A stretch of 64,000 nucleotides of DNA from Bryoerythrophyllum caledonicum (GCA_963971425.1 OZ020518.1:18232990-18296989), one strand, 5' to 3'. Numbered from the stretch's first letter, positions 11,131 through 22,624 are shown. Translations and numbers: made by a program. The notes: a model not told the origin generated them from the sequence alone.

Positions 11131-13230
11131 TTGTATTCGTGTGGGATTAATCCCTAAAGGACCACAACCAAATTTGCTCAAAAATTAGTCCAAAACTGTC
11201 ATTGTCAAAAAGAAGCATGAGAATCTTATTTCAAAGTGAAATTTTAGACTTTCAATTGGAAGATCTTAAAATAGACTTCTATGCCTTATTTTTCTGGTTG
11301 CAATCCACCACACAGATATGGAGATTATCATAATCTCCATATTAAATACACATTTATCTAGTATTAACGAGGGGCCACCACAAATTAGTTGAAAATGCCA
11401 AAAAATTGCTTCCAATATTAACAACTACGATTGTACATAATATTCTTGCACAAGCTCAAATTTTTTTTCTTTGATTTTTTTTTTTGGCGATTTTGACACT
11501 TTTGTTCGCAATGGTCGCCATTGTACCCAAGTGCACTTTTATTTGGTGAGTGCATATTTGCTTAATTGCGTGTTCTTAGCCGCAATTCTATTCCAAACCA
11601 TCCTGATGCTACAGATAGTAGATGGCATGGTGAACGTGAGGCTAATCAGTTGCCAGGATGGCATTGTTTAGCCTTTCTAAGTGTATTAGCAATGCATCAA
11701 GATATCACTAGGAAAACTACTATGGCCACGGTAGATGAGGATGGAGGTGAAAAATGTGGGGGCGCCAAAGACATCTTTAAAGACACAAACGTGATGCAAT
11801 TTTTGAAGAATGGAGAAGCGATGCCTACTTGGTCCGCTGAAGAGAGAGATTGGGTCTTGCAATGAGCCAAACGGTTTGTGTGAGAAAACACTTACTTTTT
11901 GAGGGTGTGGCTGGATGGTACCAAAAAGGTTGTTCCGGCTCCATCGGAGAGAGTGAAGTTGACCAAGGATACACATGAAAACCTTTGGTACTTTGAAGTG
12001 CGGAGGACTTACAACTTATTACCGATTCACTACTAGTAGCAAGAAATGCAATTACAAGTTCAAGCTTTGATAGCCCAATGGTATGTGATCGTGTACGAGC
12101 ATCTTTTTAGGCTCCGATGCCACAATCACAGCCATTGCCAATTATAGGCTTGAGATACAAATAGAATTTGGACTTTGTAGGTCTATTGCTAGTGACCCTC
12201 AACACCACAAGTATGTGTTGGTGATCATTGAATACTTCTCGATAGTGGATAGAGGTGGTCGCCATGCATGTCAAGTTCAGTGAAAGAGCCGCTTACTCTT
12301 TCTTTGATTGTGTTTTGAGTAGCTTTGGAGCTCCAGTGGAAGTGCATGTAGACCAAAGACGTGAGTTTTTGGATAAGTTTCAAACGTTGTGTAAGCAAGT
12401 GATGATTGATCATTGCAGTACTTTAAGGCATCACCTCGAAGCGGATGGATTAGCGGAGCCCATAGTACAAACTGTCAAAAGAAGTCTTTGGAAGTATAGT
12501 TTGAAGAAGGGACATCACCAACATTGGGACTTGCAATTACCATGGATAGCCATCAGCTACCGATTTAGCAAGCAAGGGTCCTTGGTGTCTTTTTCTCCTT
12601 ACTTTTAATGTTTGAAAGGCATTGAATTCTACCGAAGGCCATTCAAGCAGATGTTGACACCATGTTGGCTAACATGGAGAATCATGACATGTGCCCACTC
12701 AAATGTATGAGCAATTGGCGGAGTTGTATAAGTGGGTAATGAAGAACCTTGTCATCACTCAACATTGAGATACATTGGGTTGTGGTACATTACGGGGAGG
12801 AGGCTATCGACGCCAAGTGCGGTGTTTTTACCTCTAGAGACTAGTATGTGTATTTGTAGCAAGCAATGCCCACCACCTTCGATGTGACAGTAGGACGGAT
12901 AATCTTGGGAGTTTGTGAGATCAGGGATCCGGTGTATTACTGTTGGAGGATTGTGATGGTAAGTTGTGGAAGGATCACACGCATAACTGCACACCTTGCC
13001 ACTTGCTACACATTGACAGGACGGTACACCCCAAACTTTCTCGTATTTCTATTGGATTATGGAGTCGTTTGTGTGGTAGTGCCAAATGGGTAGCCACAAT
13101 GGTCATTTGTGACCTGTGTTCTACATGGTGACATCCAGAATGCCTAACTCCACCTCTTTTAAGGGTATCAATGAGTCAATGGTTGTGTCCACAATGTTTA
13201 GCACATTGAAAGTCTACATAGACAAGGTCT

Positions 13231-14044
13231 ACCTATCAAACTGTGTTAGAGGCAATTAACAATGAGGCTCCTTTGTCTATAAGGTCTTATAATGTCTTTT
13301 ATATAGATTGCGTTGATTTCTTTGGACTTGAAGGGTTTTCATTGTGGCTTGTTCCTCCAATTTACTATAATTGTGTGGTTTGCCGGTGTGAAAAGGGCTT
13401 TAGCACGGGCAAAGGGAGCAAGTAAAGGAGTCCTCATAGACCAATTACTTAACTTTGTGGTTTGGATATTTGTTTTTTTTCTCTAGCCTAGGTTGTTAAG
13501 TGATTGATAGTTTCTTTTGTGAACTATTTTTTTTGTTGTTTACGCAAGCAATGATGATCGTTTAGTCACCGTTGCTCCGGGTTTGTCTCTAATTGTGTGC
13601 TCTCATCTATTGGCACAATGTTATCTTTCCACGATACATTTGTGCACGACAAAACGTCTTGGTGCAAGAATGATTGCAAACAGAAGTTGCAACTTTGTAC
13701 TTGTGGCTATGATGCTGCGACCAGGGCGAAATATGATCCCTTGTTGCACATGATACATTTCCACATCCCTGTTCCGACATCATCGTTCCCTTGTATGTTC
13801 CCTTGTCCAATCTCGCAAGCCCCGTTCCTATGCCCATTCCCACAGCCTCATTCAAACACTAAACCCTACAATGAGCAATAAACTCCTAAACCCTAAACTT
13901 TGATTTATGAACTCTAAACCCTGAAACCTAGTTGTTTGGGGATTGGGAAGGAGGTGACCCCTATTCAATCCCATCCATCCGGTCTAGAGGCAACACGGGG
14001 TCATTCCTCCCTGGCTGTGTGATGCAGGGTTGGCCAAGGGTTTA
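13231..14044. other. intergenic stretch with telomere-like words
   Basis: No supported gene. At 13857-13930 there are scattered AAACCCTA and CTAAACCCTAAAC words, resembling the plant telomere unit CCCTAAA in degenerate form. The stretch is too short and irregular to call a telomere array. Confidence 0.35.
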
Positions 14045-14204
14045 AGGTAAGGCTCCCCATAACCAACAAAAACCCATAGCCAACGCCTATGAAATTGGGG
14101 TATATCCAACCCTCTTCCATCCCATTACCACCAACTCAGCTCCAAATGGAGGTTTGCTATTAGTCAAGACCCTTACTTTTGGTCGTTGGTTATGGGGAGT
14201 ACCT
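14045..14204. mobile_element. 160-bp foldback MITE
   Basis: The left end AGGTAAGGCTCCCCATAACC(AAC) pairs with the right end, whose complement reads AGGTACTCCCCATAACCAAC. They differ by a 3-bp insertion. The target duplication was not resolved. Confidence 0.55.
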
Positions 14205-15673
14205 ACTGCTGGCCACCCACTAAACATGGCTGCACAGTTTGATAATTCATAACTAATTCAGTTTTCATCGAAAAAATATGAAATCACTTGGGTTGGAATT
14301 GTAATTCTATTGGCTAACACTGAAAAATGATAGAATAATTATGTCCTCTCTCTATATATGCACATTCCTTAACTTGTCGGTTTTAGGGGGGCTTACCTTA
14401 AATGTGACAAAACCAAATGCTTTTATTTTTATCCTTATTCATCTATTTTTATTCAAATTTTTTTTTGGTGCGGATATACATTGTCTCCGTCAGGGAAACT
14501 TGATCAGCTAAACTTGGGCGAGTGTGAAGAAATTATGACTTGACTAGAACCAAAGACAGTTTGGATGTAACAAGATGTAGCAAAGCACAGCGGATCACAT
14601 CACAGAGACAAACTCGGGTAGCAAACATGCCCTGGGACATGTAAAGTTCACGACTTACAGCTGTAATTCCATAATCCTAGTGTACTTAGAGTTGGGTGCC
14701 AACATCTGCACAGCACTGCCTGCAGCAGGCACACAATTTACATGTGAAGATTCAACAGCAAACGTCAACTCAACAATTATGTCTACATGACAGATTAATC
14801 ATATCTTGTGCTAAAGCCCTTTATATGATGTGAATATATAATTGGTTCGGTTGAAATTGGTTAGGTTGTATTGATGTACCCTGGCTACCACTAATCAACT
14901 TAAAGTGAGAGTAGGTGCTGGCACAGGTGGTGGATGAGTGTTCCATACCAGATGACTTGAAACTGACTCTCTTGAAAGAAATTAAAGTTAGGGTGAAACA
15001 GTTTGTGCGTAAAGGAGATGGTGCCTAATTTCGTGAACCCTGATGTTTACCGACAGCATTTTAGACATGGCACAGGTGGTTCCTCAACTAAGCATGCCAT
15101 CATAACACGCAACAGACAGATCAACTGCAGCATCCGTCAGCCAGAGCTCTAACATGTGCAGTAATTAATTCCATTTTCGTTGTGCTCCCATGTACTGTAC
15201 ACAACAGGAGCACTACACTGTTCACCTTGTAGTCGGGATGCATTATTGATGTGGATCCTCTTCACATCCATGTCAAGTTTGGATTGGGTATCCATTTTCA
15301 AGCAAGTATGTGCCAGTCGAAGATTGCACATGTAAATTTTCCAATTAGTGTAGAACCTTGAACAACTTTGGTGCCATGCAATAGGCATGAATCATGAATC
15401 AGATGTAATACGATGTGACGTTTCCACAAGTACTGTGTTTACCTCTAGAAATCAGTGTACAAAGAACCAACACCTTGCTAACCATGACAACCGTTAAAAT
15501 TCAAACTTTGCCTAATGCAAATATTTGAATTATGCCAAGTCAAGTTCTCATGTTGACCCTCACAGTGCAAGTAGAGAAAAAACTTGGAGATCGGGCTAGT
15601 ATCCAGTGCACCAGAAGCTAACTACTGTAGCGGATACTGCCCATATGCCTCCTCTCGGAGCTAGACTAGAAGG
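14205..15673. other. intergenic stretch downstream of the GST gene
   Basis: No exon or repeat was recognised. Its right end should include the 3' untranslated region of the minus-strand GST gene. Confidence 0.35.
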
Positions 15674-16588
15674 CTAGCACAAGGGCTGTGCAGCATCCCA
15701 GTTGAGCTGCAAGCACTTGCGGAACCCCGGGCGTGCGGTGATGCGCGCCGCGTACGCCGCCATGCGAGGCCGCGGCGCCAGCACCTCCGCCCGGTGCAGC
15801 ATCACCTGCCACAGGTATGGCGTGTGCATCACGTCCGCAAGCGTGAACTCGTTGCCCGTCAGGTACAGCTGCTGCTCCATGGAGCCCCCTAGATGGGCCT
15901 CGTACGCGTCCAGCACCGTGCACAGCTCGGCCGTGCACGTCGCCAGGAGCGCCTCGTCCCTGGCGCGGCCCGCGGCTGCGGAGACGTAGATCTCCTTCAT
16001 CAAAAGCTTCAACGGTGGGTATAGGTTGTGCGCCTCCGACTCCACCCACTGGTTGATCGCCGCCCGCTCCCTCAGCGTCCTGCCCAGGAGCGCGCCCATC
16101 TCGTACTTCTCCGCGATGTACCTGGCTATGGCTCGCGACTCTGGAAGCCAAAGCGTCACATGAGTAGATCTAGAAAAGATGATTGGCTTTGGTATGGGTT
16201 GTGACGGTCTTACCGAAGATGGCGACGTCGCCATCCTCGAAGTATGGGATATGGGCGAAAGGCTGCAGAAACAAGAGGGTCGTGATGAGAGGAATGGAAA
16301 CCAGGCCTGATTTGCTGCAGGAATGAGCTAGCGAGTGGATTCATTACCTGCTTCGCTTTATAGGTGGGGTGCTGATTGTCGTTAGTGAATAAGCTCACCT
16401 TCACGAGCTCCAGCTCTTTCTCAGTGTCCACCTACAAACAAGTGCAAGGTTTTGATGAGTGACTAGAGCAAGAAATCAGTTGATTCCAAGGAGCGTTTAG
16501 TGATCCGACGTACCTCAGTCTCGAAGAGCGGGAGAATAGCACGCTGCACATTGAAGATGTTCTGCATGCCGTATAACTTCATCACCAT
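15674..16588 (-). CDS. phi-class glutathione S-transferase, 4 exons, catalytic Ser not conserved
   Basis: Exons on the minus strand are 16588-16514, 16431-16348, 16262-16214 and 16140-15674. They join in frame to 224 residues, the usual phi-class length, with GT-AG sites throughout. The N-terminal thioredoxin-like domain (about 1-80) starts MVMKLYGMQNIFNVQRAIL and has the cis-Pro/glutathione motif region AHIPYFEDGD and ESRAIARYIAEKYE. The all-helical domain follows (GNEFTLADVMH). Family members conjugate glutathione to electrophiles or act as peroxidases in the cytosol. At the position of the phi catalytic serine (after G-x-x-x) an Ile is present and no Ser/Cys is adjacent, so ordinary transferase chemistry is doubtful. 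The start is the first ATG of exon 1. It could be a ligand-binding or peroxidase-type variant. Confidence 0.85.
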
Positions 16589-17226
16589 GGCTGGTTGCGC
16601 TGCCTACCGATGGAGCCAAAAAAGAGACACAAGCTCACTGAGGTTCAAGATTCGCAGAACTAATGCATTGCACTTGAGGTTAAGATGAACCATAAGTAGT
16701 GTAGCTTGGGGAGACAGTCGCGAACGGTGGGTAGAATCCTCATTGAGATCGTACAAAATTCTGCCCCTCCTAAATGAAGGGCAAGATGGATGGCAAGTTT
16801 GAAAACACATTAAAAAGGACGGTGTACGACGGACTCGAGTTTTTGCTCAGAGAGTGCATGGTGAAAGAAAAATGAGTGAGTAATCCTTGACTGCCTCCTC
16901 CGTATGCAGAGTAGGCTAGAGAATCAGCTCAGCAATGACGTATAGCAGCAGATGACCAGTTTTTGTCTGCAATACATGCACGTGATCGGCAGGCCTCCCT
17001 AAAACTTCCTCCGACAGAATACAGCTGCCCAGTCGAAACAATTGAAATCAAACCATAGTGAAAATATACATATATTCGATTGAATAAACAGAAAAATTCA
17101 GAAAGGGCTTCACACCTTGGACAGAATCCCAGATTTTAGGATGAATATGATCAGTCAAAATTGTGTCAATCTTTGTGTCTCCACTATAATCGGCTCGACA
17201 GCATCATTTGTCCTCTAACAAAACTC
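16589..17226. other. spacer between GST start and CCB1 stop
   Basis: The 638 bp between two minus-strand genes should hold the GST promoter and CCB1 3' untranslated region. No specific element was recognised. Confidence 0.4.
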
Positions 17227-20200
17227 TCATTGCTCCAGAATGCCCTTCACGTAAACCATACCCTTCTCCATCAACCCGACTTCTCTGCGCATACGGTTGA
17301 TCTGCTCATCATCTCCCTGCACGGTAACTTCGCTTGAAGATTCATCATCTGCTACTACAATCTTCACCTGAATCTGCTCTGTTCTTGTCGCCTTCCTCCA
17401 ATAATACGCTCCACTGCAACCCAGAAAGACCATTCAAGTTAGATAATGTAGCATCAAATACGGTGATTGTCCGGTCCTGGGCAAATGTACCGCCCGCGTG
17501 TTTTCTTGTGCAGCTGAGAATCTCTGGACCCAGTTCAAAATCTGAAAAGGCTTTAGACTACCAACCGTAAATAGAAAACCATTTACTTTGTTTGACAGAA
17601 AAAAGGTTATCTCAGACGATTGTTTCCATATCATATTGTCTCCAGCAATGTCAATCAAAACAGGAGATGAATGTCCTCTATTCACAATCAGATGATTTTA
17701 TTTTTCTCTGACATCAGCTGTTTCACAATTGGTGGAAATTTCAATGGCTAACCATAAAGATAGAGAGTGTAGAGAAGGGGGTAAAGTGAGGCCATACGCG
17801 AGGGGGCTGAGCAGAGCGATGTAGTATGCGTTTGATCCAATGTCTTGATTGGCAATCGAGAGGACGAGACCAGCACTGCCTAAGCTAACGAACGTGCAGA
17901 AAGTCAGAAAAGCTGCTTGACCTCGGCTGGCAGTCATTACTCCTTCGAACCTGCATTAAACAAGGCATTTCACCTCAAATTGCGTAACAGTGAAACTGAT
18001 TCAGAGGATTCTATCTCTGTAGTGCTGGCCTGGACCAGATTAAGTGACGTGTCATCGAACCATTGGATGAGAGAGATGACATTATGGCATGATAGAGGGC
18101 TGTCCTCCAATTTTTCACTTTGCTGAATTTTACCACATAAGACAAACTAAGCTCCGCAAATTTTCAATTCAAATTATTACAGAACAGAATTGGATTTATA
18201 TTTCGAATGGAAACTTTGAATTCAAAATTTGAAGTTTTGTACAGAAGTGAGGCTCAACGCCTTAAAACCTGGTTGATTCCATCCAGGAAAGCTTGCTGCA
18301 ACCTACACTTTGTCACTACTCTAATCATTTTTCAACTCTATTATCAAAACACCGCTCCTGAGTTGTTAACACCGCTCCAAAAAATATGTAAACTGATTCA
18401 AAAAATATGAACAAGTAACTGCACCCATCATATACCAAACTGCTCAGCCTTGTCCTCCATGGATATCGCCAGACCCTCCAATCCCGCCTTGGAAAACAGG
18501 TTCAGCAATACTTGTCGCTCCTTGCGAAGATGCTACACGTGAAAGACTTGTAAGAAAATCACCAATAGAAACAGTTGGATCATAGTTGATCCCTCCAATG
18601 TTGAAAAAGTACTGGATTGGACCAGAGAAATGATAGTTTTGATCTACACGACTAGCTTGAGGTTGTTCATTCAACGCACGAACACTGCTACTACGCAACA
18701 CACCTTCACTGCTAACGGCAGGAACACACTTCTGCGGAAGCATATTACCACTCAGTACAGGTGCGCTTAAGACCGCAAGAACACTAGGGGAAACACATGA
18801 TGACAGAAGAGGACGTGATTGAACATTTGATGCAATAGGAGACTCAAAAGGCTGAGGAATCTGAGGAGCATTCGGCTCAGGAATCCAAGGAGCGTTCGGT
18901 TGAGGTATCCAAGGAGCATTCGGCTGAGCAACCATGATATCTGTGGGAGCAGCTGCAACATTGTCCACACCATTTAAATCGTCAGAAAAACAAGCTAAAA
19001 TACTCTCACAATCCCAACCAGCCTTTGCACAAGTTGACTCTCTCTTAATCTGCTCATACATCAAAGCAGTTTCACTCTCTTTTCTCTTTCTATAATCTCC
19101 ACTAGATACAGGGAAAGAACAACTAGACTTAAAAGGCTGAACACAAGCAAGATCTTTAGATTTTTTTTGCATACCGTTAAGAATAGTTGTATTCTCAAAA
19201 GAATGAGAACTCAAAATCCGTTTCTTCTGTGCTATAATGAGGTTTCTCTCAGATCTAGAAAGACGATTCTTACTAGTAGAAGCAGCAAGGTTAGAGCACT
19301 GGATAGGAGACCTATCAGGAGAGTCCAGAGGATTCTTGGAAGACAAGTGTGACCTCAAAGGAAAATGGGAATCTAATTGATCCCACCGCTCATTAACCGG
19401 ATCTCCAGGACATACGACAAGATGATCACCACTATCAAACGGACATTTATCAAAATGCCGAGCAGGATTGGATTTGAACAACGAGGCAGCAACAGAATCA
19501 GAAAAATCTATGCCACAACTTTCTTCTGAAAGGGAAGTAGTTTGACTCTGACTTAAGCAATTGTTGAACAACTGAGACAGGTTTAGAATGATACTACCAC
19601 CTTGCCGAAATCCATTTTTCCTTCTCCAGAAATCCATATTCTGAGCAAGAATATCTTGATAGGGTACACCTACATTCTGATGAGAAGCTTGTTGCACCGA
19701 AATGTGCCTCACAATCGTTGTACGATGGTAACGCTTCAGGCTCTTCGGATTTTTGTGGCCGGTTACAGTAACTATTACTTCCTCAGGAACTCCGCTAGCA
19801 ATCATACGAGAAATAGCCGTGGATCTACAAGACTTGTTGGTATAATCACCACGCAAAGCAACTCGCGTAGCCATAGAGGCTACATATGTGGACAAAACGG
19901 CCTTGGAAACATTCACATTTTGCTTATACCAAGTCATACCAACAGGATTAGAAATCGGCTGCAGGAATATGTGACTATTTTTCCCAACAGGCGGCATGTG
20001 AGCCATCAAGGCCTGATAACAAGCAACTACATCAGGATTATTGGAGTAACACGGCTCTCGAAAATCCTCCTGTTGCGTAAGCCGTAAATCCACGTGGTTA
20101 TTCTTGGAATCTGTTTCCACGTATCTACAAAAACATCAAGGCAACAAGCTCAAAGTAAATATACTATTCTAAATTAAGATCTGACATCAAAATTTAAGAT

Positions 20201-22624
20201 ATGAGCATCTAACTGAATTGAAAAAATTAGAATAAAAAAACACAAGAAAGCTTACCGAATTGTTGGAACATTATTAACAACCACTTCAGAAAATTGTCCG
20301 ACCTCCAGCTTGTGCAGTTCACCTTGACCACAGACAATGAACTCACTACAGCAAAAATACGCCCAACGCTTTTGCAATCCAAAGTGATGGTGGATTGAAT
20401 GCTCCGGATGATCAAGAATGAGACGTTCTTCGAATACAGAGAATATATCTACCTTTCTCCTTGGCAGATTACCTTGCTCTTTCACTGAATTCCGCATTGC
20501 ATACTCAAAGCAATCTACTGTTCGAGAAAACAATGGATTGATCCGCATATTTAATCGAGGTAAGATAGGTAAACCTGCAGCTAATCTTGAAAGAACTTCA
20601 GATCGTTGGTGCTTACGCAAAATACGCTGGCAGGCGTTGAGGAGGTTGTTGATTGAACCTGAAGGATACCTCTGCCCATCCTTCTTCAACAAACACTTAA
20701 AGAAACGAGGCAGCAGATCAGTACCAAGCTCCTCCCAAGTGTACATAAACACTGAGGGATGCAAAGGAGTATGATTAATGTGTCCAAGAAATTCGTTAAA
20801 ACGATTTTGGAACCACTTATCATTTGCGACAGACGCTGCGCTCTCAACATCTTCATCGTCAATTCCTGTGTCAGGGAGGAATGATGGTGTCGACGGGAAA
20901 ATAGAAGAAAGAGGTTCGGCGAACACATCTACAACATTAGAAGGATCTGGAGCACCACTCGATATCCCCAACATCAACGCTGAATCGTGAGAATTTTGAA
21001 AAGTCAGACACTTCTTAGATCGTCGCTTCTTTGCAGGCGGGCTGAAGCCTAAGCTAAAACTAGGCGACTCCATCACTAAAAACTGCAGAAAACAAAATCT
21101 TCCAAGCAAACGTACCATCGTGATTCAAAAAAGCATTGAAAAATGCTACAAGCTCAAGTGAATCACTCCGGCAGTAAGTACACTGAAATGCAACAACTAG
21201 AAAGACATATAAGAAACTAAAAGCTAGAGATTGAAACTCCCTATTTATAATCGTAGAAGCCAATAGTTTGAATTTAAATTCAAAACACAAGCACATGCAT
21301 TGCACGCTCCCGCCCATGTTCTTCACATCTGCACAAGTAAAACAGAAGAAACAATGCTGGGAATACAGCTTAGGAGATTGATAATGACGACTTGAGCACC
21401 AGACCATAAACCCCGCCAACATTTCAAGCATGCAGAGAATGCTGGGAATACAGCTTAGGAGATTGATAATGACGACTTGAGCGCCAGACCATAAACCCCG
21501 CCAACATTTCAAGCATGCAGAGAATGCTGGGAATACAACTTAGAAGATTGATAATGACGACTTAAGCGCCAGACATAAACCCCGCCAACATTTCAAGCAT
21601 GCAGAGCAGGCAAATGACATTCAACTTTGAGTAGGAATGCAATCACTTACATATCTAACCAAAACGCAAGCACAACCACGCTGAAAATAAATCTCAACCA
21701 TCAAAACTAGATCTAGATCTGCAAGTACAACAACATTGACAAAACTCAACCAGGAAAGGCAAAAATAACAAGAAAGACCGACACAAGTTGTGCACACAAG
21801 TGATACAGAAACCCTAACAAGAGACTCGTATATACAAACTATGCATGCCACATTGAAAATCTCAACCGTCCATTGAGATTGCAGCCCATGATTCCATCTC
21901 AGCCATCGATTGGAAATCTAGTTAATCTCAACCGTAGAACGTGATGATGACATTCCAGAATCGGACGAGAGGTGAGAAATCATCACCGCCAACATTAGTC
22001 AAATTACACCAACATGTCATAGTAAATCAAATCTTGGTAAAGTTTCTCCAATGACACGTGGTGCGATATTACAGGCTAGCACTACGATAGATAATGACGA
22101 TTTGAGTGAGCACTACCTCCCGGTAGTGCTCACTCAAATCGTCATTATCTATCTCAATCCCTACCGTACATGAACAGACGTCTCTTGAAAAGAAATAATT
22201 CACGGTCCACTTAAAGCCCTGCCGGTCGTTCGTTTTCTTCCGTAAATATTGGTCCGAATCTATTCGTGGGATGCTATTCAAGATGATCAACTATTCTTAC
22301 AAAGAGGTAGAAACAAGGATGTCTCAAATTTATACCAAAAAGGCTAGGAACATGTGTCTCTCTTCCTTACATTTTTTGAACGGGAAAGAGCAATTTTCCC
22401 GTAGATAAGACCTAAAGATAGGACGGAATTTCGATCGCCCCTCAAAGATTTCTATCGCAAGAAATCTAGAGAGGGATACACTTACGTGACAACATCGCTT
22501 CTGTCCTTCACTTGGAAATTGTTGCGAGTGAAAAAAGAAGTGATCTTTGCTGCTATTTGCTTCGGTGATTTCCCTCCAGCTGTTGAGCCTGGCACGTTAA
22601 AAGTTTTCTTCAAAAGATATCGCA
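17227..22624 (-). CDS. CCB1: CCB1, cytochrome b6f cofactor assembly factor, C-terminal exons only
   Basis: Three minus-strand exons, 22624-22486, 17950-17798 and 17413-17227, join in frame at GT-AG sites. They match the C-terminal 60 percent of plant CCB1: SPKQIAAKITSFFTRNNFQV, then FEGVMTASRGQAAFLTF with a hydrophobic membrane pair around IALLSPLAGAYYW, then VTVQGDDEQINRMRREVG and MEKGMVYVKGILEQ. CCB1 is a thylakoid membrane protein of the CCB pathway that attaches heme cn to cytochrome b6. The intron 22485-17951 is 4.5 kb and contains a recombinase gene. Upstream of 22624 a LINE begins, and the transit peptide and first part of the protein were not found up to the TPLATE gene. So this is either a 5'-truncated pseudogene or a gene whose first exons are displaced. 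Confidence 0.8.
18444..21073 (-). CDS. Crypton/DUF3504-type tyrosine recombinase, one intron
   Basis: Exon 1 is 21073-20256 and exon 2 is 20124-18444. The 131-bp intron has donor CG/GTAAGC and acceptor TTTTTGTAG/ATAC, and the join is in frame, giving 832 residues without a break. Near the N terminus is a nuclear-localisation-like PPAKKRRSKK. An N-terminal core-binding domain follows (about 85-180, ending NACQRILRKHQ). The catalytic domain runs from about 200 to 410: candidate Arg236 (FGLQKRW), then TNKSCRSTAISRMIASGV with Arg373, TGHKNPKSLKRYHR with His396 and Tyr405. In the H-x-x-R motif the first residue is Lys370 instead of His. The rest (about 420-832) is low-complexity with a repeated QPNAPWIP unit and a terminal FSGPIQYFFNIGGI motif. 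Such enzymes cut and rejoin DNA through the tyrosine. The start MESPSF was preferred over an upstream in-frame Met at 21118. It lies in a CCB1 intron in the same orientation. Confidence 0.85.
20125..20255 (-). other. intron of the recombinase gene
   Basis: GTAAGC donor and TTTTTGTAG acceptor. The frame is kept across the junction (Arg codon split CG/A). Confidence 0.8.
21353..21606. repeat. three tandem 85-bp repeats upstream of the recombinase
   Basis: Units 21353-21437, 21438-21522 and 21523-21606 each contain AATGCTGGGAATACA, GATAATGACGACTTGAG and CCCCGCCAACATTTC. The first two differ at one or two bases; the third is more diverged. They lie about 280 bp upstream of the recombinase start codon. 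Confidence 0.9.
22086..22153. repeat. perfect 32-bp inverted repeat with 4-nt loop
   Basis: The left arm 22086-22117 and right arm 22122-22153 are exact complements, with loop TCCC. The arm contains GATAATGACGATTTGAG, one base different from the word in the three tandem repeats. It could be a recombinase site, a hairpin of a transposon end, or a hairpin RNA. Confidence 0.9.

Larger units (their letters stand above)
8157..11574. mobile_element. 3.4-kb terminal-inverted-repeat element with GC-rich cargo
   Basis: The left end starts AACACGCAATTAAGCAA and continues TTATGCACT; the right end (11549-11574) is its reverse complement with one mismatch in 26 bp. A 4-bp duplication CTTA flanks it at 8153-8156 and 11575-11578. 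It interrupts the gypsy remnant. No transposase was found, so it is non-autonomous. Inside are an AT-rich arm (8220-8960) sharing words such as CACTTCAAAC and TATAATCTT with the repeat at 53.4-54.4 kb, a GC-rich island (about 9060-10510), and a smaller MITE (10804-11130). The superfamily is not assigned. Confidence 0.75.
7790..13230 (+). mobile_element. broken Ty3/gypsy element with PHD-like finger, split by a 3.4-kb insert
   Basis: About 7870-8156 encodes a Ty3/gypsy RNase H segment (YASRSNNNAE, VIDHQPLKWLMESNKLTGKL). Similarity resumes at 11575 and includes an integrase core near 12250-12600 (FGAPVEVHVDQ, QLPWIAISYRFSKQ). Near 13060-13220 is a cysteine-rich segment with the pattern of a PHD finger (MVICDLCST, ECLTPPL, QWLCPQCL). 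Between 8157 and 11574 lies a separate inverted-repeat element. No LTRs were recognised. It is a fossil with many breaks, clearly old. PHD-like fingers at the 3' end of pol are known from some Ty3/gypsy lineages of lower plants and protists, as far as I recall. Confidence 0.7.

Noticed and set aside
13857-13930. Interstitial telomere array
   Set aside because: Only a few scattered CCCTAAA-like words are present, not a tandem array.
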